Source of the DNA: Seminavis robusta
Taxonomy: Eukaryota; Bacillariophyta; Bacillariophyceae; Naviculales; Naviculaceae
Reading direction: 5' to 3'
Length of the DNA: 64,000 bases
Assembly (NCBI GenBank): GCA_903772945.1
Contig: CAICTM010000244.1
Location: 1 to 64,000 of the forward strand
In this document: in pieces, positions 12,311-23,282 of the stretch
How positions within the stretch are numbered: the first letter of the stretch is position 1
How the letters are laid out: every line of letters begins with the position of its first letter
The notes under the pieces: generated by a model
What the model saw: the letters and a program-made list of their open reading frames with translations, nothing else
What the model was told of the DNA's origin: nothing
The model's database searches: none
Translations under genes and position numbers: made by a program

Positions 12311-13549
12311 ATTAGCATCAGAATCATACCAGAAACGCTACCTTCGTCAAAAAGCTGACACATGGTCGGAAAGAGTTCGCACCAAAAAAGCGAACAAGCT
12401 GGATGCTTGGTATTATCTGAATTCCACTATTATGAAAACAATCGAGTATCCACTCATGGCCACCACATTGACCAAAAAGGAATGTGCGCATATCATGGCT
12501 CCAATTCTTCACCAAGGCCTACACAACGTCCATGTTCAAAAGAATTTTCCCCGTGCACTGGTTTATGGTCCAATCATATACCAGGGCCTCGGCATTCATG
12601 ATCCGTGTGCAACTCAGCTAATTGAACATGTCCATGCCCTCATGCGTCAAGATTCCCGTGACACTGTGACTGAATCCCTGCTGAAAACCAATGTTGATAA
12701 CTTCCAGATAGAACTGGGGTCTGCCAAATCCTTCTGGGAACTTCCCTTCGATACTTGGCACCACTTTGCCACTGAGAGCTGGATGACAAGTACATGGAGG
12801 GACCTTCACAGCGTTGGATTGACCTTGAAAGGACCCGTTCCCCTATTCACACCACTTCGCCAAGGTGACAGTACCATCATTGACGACTTTGTTTTGCATG
12901 GGTCCTTCACTGGACACGAACTTTACTCCTTGTATCTGACCCGGATGTACAAACAACTGATTTGGAAATCTGAACTTTGCGCTTCTGGTGGAACACATCT
13001 CCTACCCCTGGCTACCACCAACTGCAGACCCAGCCATGAAACTTCCAATGAATGGCCTAAGTGCCGCAAACCTAGCCCCACAGCATTCACTCTCTGGAAA
13101 CAAGCACTCAAGCGTGCCTATCTATAGTCCCCCTATCCCGTTCCCAAGAGCTTCAACTTCAACTTGGTCCATGGCTCCTTTCCCAAGACCCCCTTTGGGA
13201 ATGGTGGTTTGATCCCGGTATCCACCAATTGTTCCACCGTGAGTCCACCCACTGGACACTCTGGAGACAAGACCCCACATTCCCATTCATCTACAAAAAC
13301 GAGGGCTTCATTGGAGACGAAGAAGTCCCACCCACCCTTTGGTGTGCTACAGTCCAGAAAAGTCGCAGCACCACCACGAAACGCTTGGTCGACTGGGGAA
13401 CTCATGCCCCTCTGCCAGCCCCTCCTCCAACAGATAACCGTGACGCGAGCATCCTTACCAAGGATCCCGCCGTTGGCTCCCCTATCAACAAGGGAACCAC
13501 GATCGTTCTTATGCCGAACCACAGTAGTCTGAACTGCGTATCAATATAG
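12300..13549 (+). pseudogene. C-terminal part of a retroelement reverse transcriptase
   Basis: The frame from about 12300 reads YLRQKADTWSERVRTKK, then LNSTIMKTIEYPLMATTLT, then VYGPIIYQGLGIHDP, and on through ELGSAKSFWELPFDTWHHF to GHELYSLYLTRMY. I recognise this as the region after the polymerase core in a common diatom family of endogenous reverse-transcriptase ORFs. After 13127 the frame changes, but the pattern continues (LGPWLLSQ, EWWFDPGIHQLFHRESTHW and so on) to 13549. The palm domain with YADD is missing, so this is a 5'-truncated and frameshifted copy, as expected of a LINE-type insertion. Its right end almost touches the end of the minus-strand copia fragment. Confidence 0.6.
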
Positions 13550-13662
13550 GGAACGAGTGTTGTCATCTGCATCGGGAGGTACCGCCGAAGGAGTGGCGTG
13601 ACAGTGTACCCCGGAAGGTATGGCAATAGCCGTTTGTGAAGAGGCCTGTGGACCACGTTGGC

Positions 13663-16292
13663 TTAGCGTGCTCCGGCCTGATGAAAATCCTGCTCGTCAT
13701 CGGAGTCTTGAAGAGCAGCGAAGGAGTTGGATGCATCTCCAGTGCGATACTGTTGGGATACATCGGAGGGAAGGTAGGAACTGTCAGAGCTCCTGGATTC
13801 GGATGAGCTGGATGAGAGCAGATCCTGTCTGTAACCAGGGGGTGACATGAGGTTGCAGATAGATCCAAGAGTGCCTGTGGGCATCGTGGATGATTGCTTC
13901 TTCTTGGTCCTGCCCTTTCGTCCTCGAGGTTTGGAAGAGGTGACAGTAACGAACCCAGAAGAGTCTGGAGTGCCGTCAGAGACCGGTGTTGTTGTGGGGA
14001 TCGTGGGGACGGATGTGGCAGATGATGTCGTTATTGCTGCAGGTGCAAGCGCAGCAGGAGTCTGCCTGAGCACTCGGCGTTGTCGGACAGCCTTGCGGAT
14101 TCCATGGGTGCCTTTGATGTGGCGCATGGAGGAGTCTTCCGGGAAGTCATTCTCGCTTGGTGTCGCGAAACTGAGGTCAGTGTCGATATCGGCTCCAATA
14201 TCAGATGAAGGATCGAGTTGGAGTTGGGAAATATCAAGTGCTAGTGAATCTGGATCATCAGTGGGTATCTCTGCATTAGGTGCCTCCTCGACGGGTGCTT
14301 CTTCCGCTGTAAGATTGGCCAAGAGCTGTTGTTCATGCTCGGTGGCAGCTTGACGCTGACGAAGCAAGAGTGTATCGCCAGGTTGCGGAATCTGATGGTA
14401 TGGTGGTGCCATGAGTGGGCCAATCACAGGAGGTGCCGTAGGATCCAGCTGTGCTTCCATAGCTGAGGAGATGCGTCGACGTGTCCAGAGGTCGAAGGGT
14501 TCATCGCATAGAACCTGCGGTTCGAAGGTGTGGTACCCTGTGTGATCCTCTTGGATTTGCTGTTGGATACTCGTATCAATAGCCTCGTATTGAGATATAC
14601 GAAGGGCTGCCAATCAGGATCAATCTCTGGCTCGCTGAACAACATTTCGTGGGAGTAGGACTCGTAGGATGAGCGATCAACCTCGTGAACTCGTACCTCG
14701 CGTGTAGCCGTATTGGACGGCTGTGATAGGACGGACGCGATGTCACCAGCGAAGGACGGTGGAGTTGAATGCGCTTTGTTGCACGCGAGCTGCAACAGGT
14801 CAGTGTCCGCCTTGTTGGACTTGGTTTGGTGCGAGGACACTTCTAGGTTGCCTGCTCGTGGCGTGGTGTTCCCCACGTCGAGGAAGTCATGGGAGTTGAC
14901 TGAGCGGGATGGGCGTGATTGACCAGAGTTGTGGTGACTACGTCGAACAGCTAAGTCAGCCGTGTAGTCAAGGATGCTCTTCTTGCCCTGCTTGGAGATA
15001 TTATCCCATGCCTCTTGATCCGACTTGGACAACGACCGCCATGTGGTTGCGTTCATCATGACTTTGCGTGGACCACGAGTGTCTGTCTGATGGGCTTGCA
15101 ATAGGACCTCCACTGGTGTATCCATATCGTGGACAAACGCCTCATAGGTGTTGTCACAGGTTTCCGATGTACCATCATCGAAGAGAATTTCGTGTTGGTA
15201 GGTGCGACGACGAGCGTTGCTTCGAGAGCGTGTGGACGTTGCATGATTTGCACTGTCATGCAGTTGTGCTTGCTCGAGAAGGGCTGCTCGGTATTGCTCG
15301 AGCGTATACTGGGAGGTGTCTCCTGCGGCTTTCTTGGTTTGCAGTGCGAGACGTCGTACAGGAGCGAGATTTGGTGCCTTGGAGATTGAGCGTTCCAAGA
15401 AACGTGCCCCCTGCTGGTCAGTGTACGGCTCGTCGCTGATCTCATTGTACTGCCGAAATTGTTCGAGGAAGTTGGAGATGAAACCAGCTTGGGATCCTCT
15501 CCATACACCTTCTGCGATATCGGCGGAGGTGAGATAACACGAAATCTTATCCGAGCGCAGGGTTGCGACCATGGACTTGGAGTAATATTCGTCAATTGCC
15601 TTCCAGATCGCACGAGTGTCCTTGTTGGTTTCGTTGGCAAGGACGACAGATCGTGCCTGTGCTTCTTGGAAGATGTCTTCGAAGGTCTTGTACATCCATT
15701 CTCGTTGTTTCTCGTCTAGTTCGACGTTGGTGACCGTGAAGTCAGAATCAATGAGGTGGGAGAGACCTTGAGATTTGAGCGTGTTGAGGAAGTTCTTCCT
15801 CCATTTGATGAAGACTGATTCGTCGCGAAACTCTCTGAACTCTGAGCGGACGGGCTTGTTGTTCTTGTCCCAAAGTGCGATTGCACGCTCCCCATCGGTC
15901 ATCGTGGCATCGCTGCGTCTCATTTGTTGCCATGGGACGATTTCGCCGTGTGGCTGGAAGAGTCCAACTCTGAAAGCATCGAGGGCGGTGGCCGTCAGCG
16001 AGACGATGCGGATGGGTGCCTTCCTCTTGAACGACCAATGGTGATACATCTGTATCGCCGCGAGCAGTAGCTTCTTCCTGGTGAGAGGTACTGGTCTTGG
16101 AGCGCCGTGGGTGTCGTTGGAAGCTTGGAGATCCATAACTTCATCTTTGGTGAGAAGTAGGAGATCCATCCATCCGTCGATTCCTTGTTCAGACAGTGCG
16201 ATGCGCATGTAGATGCATGTACCCTGTGGTGGAAGCGTCTTCGCCGCATAGGTTGCATAGGACATGCTTGAGCCTGCTGGTTCATCGGCCAT
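13663..16292 (-). pseudogene. Ty1/copia gag-region ORF, frameshifted
   Basis: The ATG at 16292-16290 opens 40 bp inside the 5' LTR. The frame encodes a gag-like protein with FIKWRKNFLNTLKSQG, VLANETNKDTRAIWKAIDEY and WRSLSKSDQEAWDNIS, which match the capsid region of diatom copia elements. Near 14600 the sensible frame moves to a second one running from about 14613 to 13663. That part is rich in Ser, Asp and Pro (SSSSESRSSDSSYLPSD, then NSFAALQDSDDEQDF) and ends with a stop. The shift could be programmed or simple decay; I favour decay because no protease, integrase or RT follows. The element is cut off where the plus-strand retroelement fragment ends. Confidence 0.7.
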
Positions 16293-16333
16293 CTTGATGG
16301 AGGTGTGGCAGTGCGTAACTGCGACTAGTAATC

Positions 16334-16746
16334 TGCTAACGTGAGGAAATAACTACTTGAATAGAGGGATCTTGTAGAGGTAGCTACACCCAACGAGATC
16401 AACTGCAACTATCAAGACGAGTGCAAGTAAATGCAAAGTTCGCTTCTTAGAATTCATAATCTGTGTTGTGAGCTTGATTGATGCGATCAGTAAAGCAGTT
16501 CGTAGCGTGTTAGAACAATGCATCGTGGTAGTTATCTTGATTCATACGGAATCAACGTGGTATCTGCGGAAACGGTTCGTTGGCAGGATGCTTTACTCCT
16601 GTCGAATACTCCAATTTACCGTGTCCTTTGGTTTCGTTGAGAACGTGTTCTTGCCAGCGTTCTCTGTTCCATCGTGTTGACTCATAAAGCATGACTCAAT
16701 CTACTCACGGATACTCTGAGTCGTGGGAGGAACTGTAACGCTTTCA
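16334..16746 (-). repeat. 5' LTR of the second copia element
   Basis: This is the reverse complement of the LTR at 1574-1993, with the same TGAAAGCG start and GTTAGCA end. The gag start codon follows 41 bp inside the LTR. No matching 3' LTR is present for this element in the window. The outer edge abuts the tyrosine-recombinase fragment directly. Confidence 0.82.
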
Positions 16747-17450
16747 AAGCCGCCGCCTGAGCCTGGACCAACTCGAGCAATTGCTTCTTCGTCATCTTCT
16801 TCAATACCTTGTCATCTGGAATGACGGATAGATCTTCGGTCAACAAGGAAGCCTCTTCTTCATCGTCCGAATTTTGAGTGAAGATCTCCTCGGGCACTGA
16901 CTTCTTCTTGGCGGATGCAGTCTTCTTGGGTTTGCTCGATTTCTTCCAGGCATGTCCTTTTCTTTTTGAGCTTGGCGCTTTGAGGCTCACTTTGCGCGTG
17001 GCTTACCACCACCGTCATCAGATTCTTTGTCTGAAGTTCGTCTGGGAGGACATGGATTTCCGTCTTCATCATCAGATTCCACGGCCAAGTCCTTATCAGA
17101 GCACATCAACGCCTTGAGAGTAGTCAATTGACCTTCATCTCTATGAGACGTGCATAAGGGATCTGACTCTGTTCGCACTTGTGACGGGCGAATTTAAATC
17201 GAGCAGCCATTGGAACCTGAGCTTGATGCATCTTGGTGATTCCATAGGCACGAAGACCATGATTCGTGAACTTCTCAAGATTCGTGATTCCAATGACCGT
17301 GCCGAGTTCCTTGGCCATCTTGGATACGATATTGTGGCCAAGATTGAGTTGAGCGCTCCCGCGACGAATCGTGTCGGCTGCGCCTCCAAGAATTCTGGCA
17401 ATCGCGCGCGCCATTGGATTTTCAATTGCTGGGACGTTTTTCTACGCAGT
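16747..17450 (-). pseudogene. Tyrosine recombinase C-terminal fragment (Crypton-like), frameshifted
   Basis: The minus strand reads MARAIARILGGAADTIRRGS, then MAKELGTVIGITNLEKFTNH, GLRAYGITKMHQAQVPMAAR and FKFARHKCEQSQIPYARLIE. This supplies an H-x-x-R (HGLR), a second His (ARH) and a Tyr nine residues later (QIPY), which is the spacing of the catalytic end of tyrosine recombinases such as XerC/D. Two frame changes (near 17125 and 16990) lead into a Lys/Asp/Glu-rich tail (KKTASAKKKSVPEEIF, then VLKKMTKKQLLELVQAQAAA). The N-terminal half with the first catalytic Arg is absent. Crypton is the best guess among eukaryotic elements with such an enzyme; a DIRS-type element is an alternative. Confidence 0.45.
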
Positions 17451-17594
17451 GCACCTTGTTTTGTGGGTTATTTTCCAAACGGGCGGGCGTTTAACGTGGA
17501 GGCTTGTAAAGACTAGTAAAACGAATGACAGGAGGATGGAAGAAAAACAATTTGAAACAGTTGGTCTACAGTAGTTCTAATCGAATTAAATGAT

Positions 17595-17613
17595 GAATCG
17601 AATGATTCGATTC
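17595..17613. repeat. Perfect short palindrome
   Basis: GAATCGAAT and ATTCGATTC form complementary arms around one central base. GATTCGATTC-type words recur near 3990-4025, 29685-29735 and 46970. Confidence 0.7.
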
Positions 17614-17721
17614 AATCTCATCGAACAGAATCGAGTTGAATCTTCAATCGTTTTTGTCCTTGACAATCAGTTTGAAGTAGAGTCAGTCAGCAGAGTTGAA
17701 AGGTTTCGCGTGTAATCCACA

Positions 17722-17759
17722 TCGGTCGGTCGGTCGGTCGGTCGGTCGGACGGACGGTC
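17722..17759. repeat. GGTC tetranucleotide microsatellite
   Basis: About nine tandem units of TCGG/GGTC, with the last two changed to GGAC, lie in the region between the TE graveyard and the gene at 18013. Confidence 0.9.
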
Positions 17760-18012
17760 ATTGTTGCCAGAGCGATCCTCGTTCCTTCCTCATAATCTAA
17801 TCGGCATCCAGTATCTTTACCATAAGCACCCAGCAAAGAGGTCGGCGGCGCTCTTGGTTGTCCTGCATAAGAACGGATAGCGATTGTAGCAGTTGAGTGG
17901 GGCTAAGGCTGTATCTTGTCGGTTATCTTGTGTTAATTCTGGCCCCTGCAGTTGGTGGTGGGTTTGGATAATCTCTGGCAGTATAAGACGCAATAATCCA
18001 TCGAGAAGAACC

Positions 18013-19128
18013 ATGAAGGTTTTCAAGCCAGTCTTATTCCTGTTCTTCCTGCTGGGCCACGTAGTGGGTCAGAACGATCCAGGTGAAGCGACTGATGTGC
18101 CTGCAGAAGCCCCTGCTGGTCCTGGTGCTGATACACCTTTTCCAACAAGCGCAGAAATTTTGGAAGAAGAAAAGCAAATGAACCAAGACAATGAACCCGC
18201 CATAGAAGTCGAAAATAACCCAAATACCCCGGCGAATAACGAAACAAATCCTGCCCAACAGCCAGAGTCTCCGGGAAAACCAGAAACGCCCGGATCTCCA
18301 CCTGATGCCAACGAGTCTCCGGCTGAAGAGACTACATCGCCAAGCTCAGGTGAACCAGGAGATGATACAACGTTAGAGACAAATGCGCCATCAGAGGGAT
18401 CTGGTCCAGGAGGGGCTGGATCCGGGCAACAGAGTTCCCAGTCGGAAGTGGAAGAAACTCCCGTTCCAACCAATCCCAGCGAATCGGAAACGGATGCGCC
18501 AACCGATACCACAGGAGAGGGAGGAACCGATGACTTTAACGAAGGCCCAGGGGGTGAGGATGAGGGAGGAACCGATGACTTTAACGAAGGCCCAGACGAG
18601 GGAGAATATGAAGGCGAAGGAGAATGGGTTGACGAGGCAGAGGAAGAGCGAACAAAAGCACCTTATGTACCTCCAACTGGAGATGACCCGTTTGCAAAGC
18701 CACCTGATGAGAGCGAATGGTCAAACAGCGAGCAATGGCCACAAGAAACTCCCGAACAAATGATGCACGACAAAAATGTTATCATTGCAGTTTCGTCCGC
18801 TGTTCTCTTCGGAATTGTTTTGGCTATTTTCTCGGCGCAGCAAGTCATTGAAAATCCAGACGGTTGCTGCTCAAGGTACGTTGTTTGGTTTTGGATGGAT
18901 GGATGTATCCAAAAAACTATTAGTCTACAGACGTATGCATGCTCACATGATATTCTTTTGTACGTTGCTTTTCCCAGCATCTGCCGTTGCTTTGTCAAGA
19001 TCTTCTGCTGTTTTTTCAAAATCCTGTTCTTCCCCTGCAGATTGTGCTGTGGCAACAAAGATCGTCGGTCGCACGATCTTATGATAGGGGAAAGCAACTC
19101 GTACACTCATGATCTGGAGTTGACCTAA
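18013..19128 (+). CDS. Acidic, Pro/Thr/Ser-rich secreted-type membrane protein with Cys-rich tail
   Basis: I do not recognise the family. The ATG at 18013 starts a clear signal peptide (MKVFKPVLFLFFLLGHVVGQ); an in-frame upstream frame lacks one, so I chose this start. Residues of about 25-240 are low complexity, rich in Pro, Thr, Ser and Glu, with a duplicated EGGTDDFNEGP block. One transmembrane helix follows (VIIAVSSAVLFGIVLAIFSA), then a short tail dense in Cys (CRCFVKIFCCFFK and FFPCRLCCG) that could be palmitoylated. One intron, 18876-18977 (102 nt, GTACGT...TTTCCCAG), is in frame, so the unspliced ORF also stays open. Spliced length is 337 residues. The layout suggests a mucin-like cell-surface or vesicle protein; that role is inference. 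Confidence 0.7.
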   Translation: MKVFKPVLFLFFLLGHVVGQNDPGEATDVPAEAPAGPGADTPFPTSAEILEEEKQMNQDNEPAIEVENNPNTPANNETNPAQQPESPGKPETPGSPPDANESPAEETTSPSSGEPGDDTTLETNAPSEGSGPGGAGSGQQSSQSEVEETPVPTNPSESETDAPTDTTGEGGTDDFNEGPGGEDEGGTDDFNEGPDEGEYEGEGEWVDEAEEERTKAPYVPPTGDDPFAKPPDESEWSNSEQWPQETPEQMMHDKNVIIAVSSAVLFGIVLAIFSAQQVIENPDGCCSRYVVWFWMDGCIQKTISLQTYACSHDILLYVAFPSICRCFVKIFCCFFKILFFPCRLCCGNKDRRSHDLMIGESNSYTHDLELT

Positions 19129-20729
19129 ACAGCATAACAGTATACCTTGTCTCCCGGCTCGTGATAGAACGTGAAAAGTTATTTCTCTGTATTCTCTCGA
19201 TTATTAAAATAGTAACTGGTTTTACTTGGACTGCTGCAGGAAATAGCATTCCAATCAGACATCTAGCATATGTCCCAACAGGGAGAATGGCCCAACAGGG
19301 AGAATGGTTCAGGACAATGGGGTAAATCATGGAAAATTACCCTCAGCTCCAGCTTCAGAACTCCCACTTCTGAAGAAATTCGTTTTCATCATCGTACTGA
19401 GTTGACAGATACACCCTTAGCAGTTTAGCCAATAGAGCCACCCTATCAATACCCTGAGATAGGGAATGCATCATTTGGATGTGCCCGTCACAGTGGTGGT
19501 AATGGCTTGTTTATTTGCTGGTCATGGGACCGACGAACGATCAGCAAAGTAAGGCAGCCATTTTCTGGCATTTTTTGCTGCCCCCAACAGGCCAGCCAGT
19601 CTCTGTCTCCACCACATGCCCCATTTGGTCGAACCAATAGAGACTTTCCTACAGGTATGAATCACATCAAGTCTGGAATGGCCAAAGCCATTGTTGCTAT
19701 CAAGAACCACTAGAATAGATGCTGGATTTGTGGCTGACTCATTTTGGATCTCTGGCTTGGCCTGCCACTTTTTCTATTAACTCGTGGATCCCTACTCACT
19801 TTCAATGATATCATCCTCCCTAATGGGCACATTAGATCAATGGGTATGATTGTGTTGATACCGGTAGCAGAAGGGCGACACAGTCCGAAATGAAGGTGAA
19901 ACTTGAGAACTTGGGGAATATCTCGGAAGAAAATGAAGTATCTAGTTTGACATAAGATAATGCCTTCTACATGGCTGGAACCACTCCAACAAGCACATGG
20001 CTGTGACAAGCAAAGAATGTAGACAACTCTAGATAGTTAGTTTGGTTGTGCAGGTGTCATATTAGTTGACTTCATCCTGGAGCCATCCTGCAGTCCTTCG
20101 CACATCAACATGGTGTGTTTTGACGGAGATGATGGCAAAAATACGTTCTTCGGTACGGGTATATACTGTGACGTCATCTTGAGAATATTCTCGCTGTTGG
20201 ACCATTGCCTGGTTCCTCCCACCAGGCCTTCCATACAAGCTACACCGTACTAGCTAGCTAGTAGCTCGAGCAGCCCTACAGTACTTGGTCTTCGAAGCTT
20301 GCTCCCTTCTATTCTCTTTCCAGTTTGCTTCCGCGACTGAAGACGCCAAATCCAATCACATGATAGAGATACGGCCATACTCAGCCAAAACAGTGTAAAT
20401 CAACGAAAAACGTTGCAAGGCTGGTATCTTTGTTTGAGGTACGTCAACAAACCAAAAGGATCCCACTAAGCGAAATCATCATCACCGTGTTCTCTCGTAC
20501 GTACCACCTGCAGTTCATGCATGCAGCTGCATGCAATCGGAGTGAGGCAACACGTGGGAAAAGGCCTCTCTAACGTTGTGCAAGCGCCACTGCGGAAGAT
20601 CGATTGAGTTTGGCTCACCGACGACCTCCATCGTCACAGCAGCCAACACGGAGTGGGTAACATTTTGAGATCTCAAATAGGATTCCGTCGTGTCACAACT
20701 TGTATCTTTCAAAAAGACGACCAACAAAT
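19129..20729. other. Intergenic, no gene seen; CRE-like site upstream of PGRL1
   Basis: No conserved frame appears. CCCAACAGGGAGAATGG occurs twice in tandem near 19270-19305. A perfect TGACGTCA lies at 20169-20176, about 550 bp upstream of the PGRL1 start codon. TGACGT cores are known diatom bZIP targets, in the CO2/cAMP-responsive elements of a Phaeodactylum carbonic anhydrase promoter. Any role here is inference. Confidence 0.5.
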
Positions 20730-21773
20730 ATGATGGGAATTAGAGCTAAAGCCGTTGCTTTGCTAGCACTGTTGCCAAGTGCTGTTGCATTCGGAGTCCT
20801 CAGGCCCCAAGTATCGCCTCGTGCGCAACGAAGTGTGCTTTCGATGGCTGAACAGGACCAGGACGGCACCATGATGAAAAGCGGAAAGAAGCAGATTGTG
20901 TACGACGAAAACTCAGGGCGATTCTTCGAGTCGAACAAGGACGAAGGAGACTGCATCCCTGACGAGGAGTTCTGTGTTATAGACAAGGATAGCGGCACAA
21001 TGATTCGCCTGACAGTAGAGGAAAAGGAACGCATTTTCTTGGACGCTCTTCAGGTATAGATTGCGTGGTTGTATGTTCTTTTCTGGTTTTGTGTGGCTGA
21101 AACTAACCACCCTTGCTCTGTTCATTTGTAGGCATACTACTTTGACAATCGGCAGATGCTTAATGACGACGAGTTTGATCTTCTCAAGGAAGATCTTCAA
21201 TGGAATGGATCGGAGGTTGTTCAAATGAATCGAAAAGAAGCAACGTACCTCGCAGCGGTGCAAGACTACATGAAGGGCACTCCCAGCATGGCGGACGGCG
21301 AGTTTGATGCGCTGAAGAAGGAGCTGATGGAAGCTGGTTCTGTTTTTGCTGTCGCCAAGGAACCCCAGTGTTACATCGACACCGGCATTTGCAAGGTCAC
21401 CTTGCAAGAAGACAACTTCCGAATGAATCTCCTCTACCTACCGGCCAGTACCATCATTTTCGTGGCATGGCTGGGACTTGGTTTTGAATTCATTGAACCC
21501 ATTATCCGACTGAACCCAATCATCTTGGCTCTCCTGGGTACTCCGTTTGTTGTGCAGGGCTCCAAGTTCATTACCGACAATTTTCTTTTCCAGAACAGCT
21601 ATGTTGCGTACGGTCCCTGTCCAAGTTGCCAGGCATCGAACAGGGTATACTTCGGTGATATCCTTGGAGTAGAGGGTTTTGATGCTGTTGCCACGGTGAA
21701 GTGCCCCAACTGCAAAGAGACCTTCAATGTGCAACGGAACACACTGCGAGCTTCCACTCTGCCTAAGGCTTAA
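20730..21773 (+). CDS. PGRL1: PGR5-like protein 1, thylakoid cyclic electron flow factor
   Basis: PGRL1 works with PGR5 in ferredoxin-dependent cyclic electron flow around photosystem I. The start at 20730 gives a hydrophobic signal ending PSAVAFGV, an ASAFAP-like diatom plastid presequence. Two exons (20730-21053, 21132-21773) encode 321 residues. The intron is 78 nt, GTATAG...TTGTAG, phase 0. Family hallmarks are DDEFDLLKEDLQWNGSEVV, a second repeat with MADGEFDALKKELMEAGS, two membrane segments around residues 200-250, and a terminal Cys motif GPCPSCQ ... VKCPNCKETF like that of plant PGRL1. A second ATG immediately follows the first (20733). No PGR5 gene is nearby. Identification is firm. 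Confidence 0.9.
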
Positions 21774-22029
21774 TAACCCATTGTGCAGTCCCAACCTGCG
21801 GTTTCAGAACAATATATATACGAAGGAATATAAGAAAGCTATAGAATCCTTGTCATTTGAACGAGAGCTTCGTCGAGTCCAGTCCCCGACAAGTCTCTTC
21901 ATTCAGATGATCTTTCTTGTGCGTTCGGTTGAGGAGAGGAGGCAACTCTACACAAAGTGTACTAGTATGGTAAATTAAAACCATGCATCGTTTCAAAATT
22001 TCACAGCCCCTTGCAACAACCGGTCGTCC
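21774..22029. other. Intergenic region after PGRL1
   Basis: This short A/T-rich 3' flank contains no gene that I can see. Confidence 0.5.
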
Positions 22030-22460
22030 TGGCCTGTGCACCCATCTATTCATGGAGTTATTAAAAAAAGGCAGTACTCTGGTATTTGTAGAGCTGGTTT
22101 GCTAGCTAGTAGCTAGCTAGTTTGATACAGAAGCTGCAAGATGATTTGGGCAGGACTGCATCTACGGAGAGTTCCAGCAGCGGGGATCTGCTGCTCCTGG
22201 GAGGTCAGAAGATGGGATCTGCTGTCATCTAAGTGTACCGTATGAGTGTGGTTCCTCGCTTCGCAATTTCATAGCCCAGTCTACCCGGTACCTACTGTAG
22301 TACGGTACATATGCAGCAGTGCCTGGGCCTGCGAACCCATCTATTCATGGAGTTAAAATGTAGTACTCAGGTGTTTGAAGAGCTAGTTAGCTGATTACAG
22401 TAAGGATGCAAGCTACAAGATGATTTGGGCAAGACTGCGTCTACGGAAAAGTTGCGGCGA
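22030..22460. repeat. Dispersed direct repeat pair of about 130 bp
   Basis: Copy one covers about 22030-22190 and copy two about 22325-22475. Both contain ACCCATCTATTCATGGAGTT, a variant of CAGTACTC, then CAAGATGATTTGGGCA and GGGGATCTGCTGCT, in the same order. Between the copies is a segment with GTACGGTAC-type palindromes. Confidence 0.75.
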
Positions 22461-22483
22461 CGGGGATCTGCTGCTGCTGGAAA

Positions 22484-22625
22484 GATTACATCTTCACCAT
22501 CACAAAGTGAGGGGCACTATCGGAGTTTCAGAAGTTGGAATCTGCTGCTCCTGGGAAGATTACATCTTCACCATGATCACCAAGTGAGGCAGGGCGGCCA
22601 CTATCGGGCTTTCAGAAGTTGGGAT
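22484..22625. repeat. Tandem repeat of about 73 bp, two units
   Basis: AGATTACATCTTCACCAT starts each unit; both then contain AAGTGAGG, CACTATCGG and TTTCAGAAGTTGG. The right end also carries GATCTGCTGCTCCTGG-like words shared with the repeat pair just upstream. Confidence 0.75.
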
Positions 22626-22790
22626 CGTACAAGCTAGCTAGAGCTTATCTGTGACCATGAGTCCAGGTTCTTCGGAGCCTCTGCCTAGCTAGAGGATTGG
22701 GATCCCATTTTAGGCAAGCTCTGCCGGACCCACGAGGATGGTCTCAACAGACGCATCTGCACTGTAAGGTCCGGAAACGGGACTCAAACG

Positions 22791-23055
22791 ATAGTTTCAT
22801 GCTTTTTGTTAGTTTCACACTTTCGGGTTAGTTTCACGCTTTTTGTTAGTTTCACGCTTTTTGGTTAGTTTCACGCTTTTTTGGTTAGTTTCATGTTTTT
22901 TGGGTTAGTTTTACCTTTTGAGTTAGTTTCACCCTTTTGAGTTAGTTTCACGCTTTTAGTCGTGTTTACGTTGATTTACTACGACAGATACTGTACTAGT
23001 TTCACGCTTTTTGGTTAGTTTCACGCTTTTTGAGTTAGTTTCACGTTTGCGTTAG
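22791..23055. repeat. Minisatellite, about twelve units of TTAGTTTCACGCTTTTTGG
   Basis: Units of 17-20 bp follow one another with small changes (CACGC, CATGC, CACCC; 3-6 T; G, GG, GGG or GAG at the end). One interruption of about 40 bp lies near 22960-23000. The strand is strongly asymmetric, T-rich on plus. No coding potential is visible. Confidence 0.92.
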
Positions 23056-23186
23056 TCCCATTTCAGGACCTTGCTGATGGCAGATAAGGAAAGTCCATTT
23101 TTCAGCTAGTCGCGAGAGAGCCAAAGCCCGGACCCTACTGAATGCTTTTGCCCTCAACGGACTGAGGGTCTTTCAGACTTTTATCG

Positions 23187-23262
23187 CTGTATGTGTATGT
23201 GTGTGTGTGTGTTGTGTGTGTGTGTGTTGTGTTGTGTGTTGTGTGTTTATGTGTGTGTTTGT
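23187..23262. repeat. GT-rich microsatellite
   Basis: Imperfect TG/TGT tracts cover about 75 bp. The open frames through this tract, with Cys-Val repeats, are artefacts of the repeat. Confidence 0.9.
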
Positions 23263-23282
23263 TGCAGCTGTTTTCGTCGCTC

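Noticed and set aside
15056-15640. Minus-strand 194-codon frame within copia gag
   Set aside because: It lies in another frame of the gag DNA; the gag frame carries the conserved motifs.
11339-17491. Shared word AACGGGCGGGCGT near 11340 and 17480
   Set aside because: A 13-base match with no similarity around it; not enough for a repeat or terminus.
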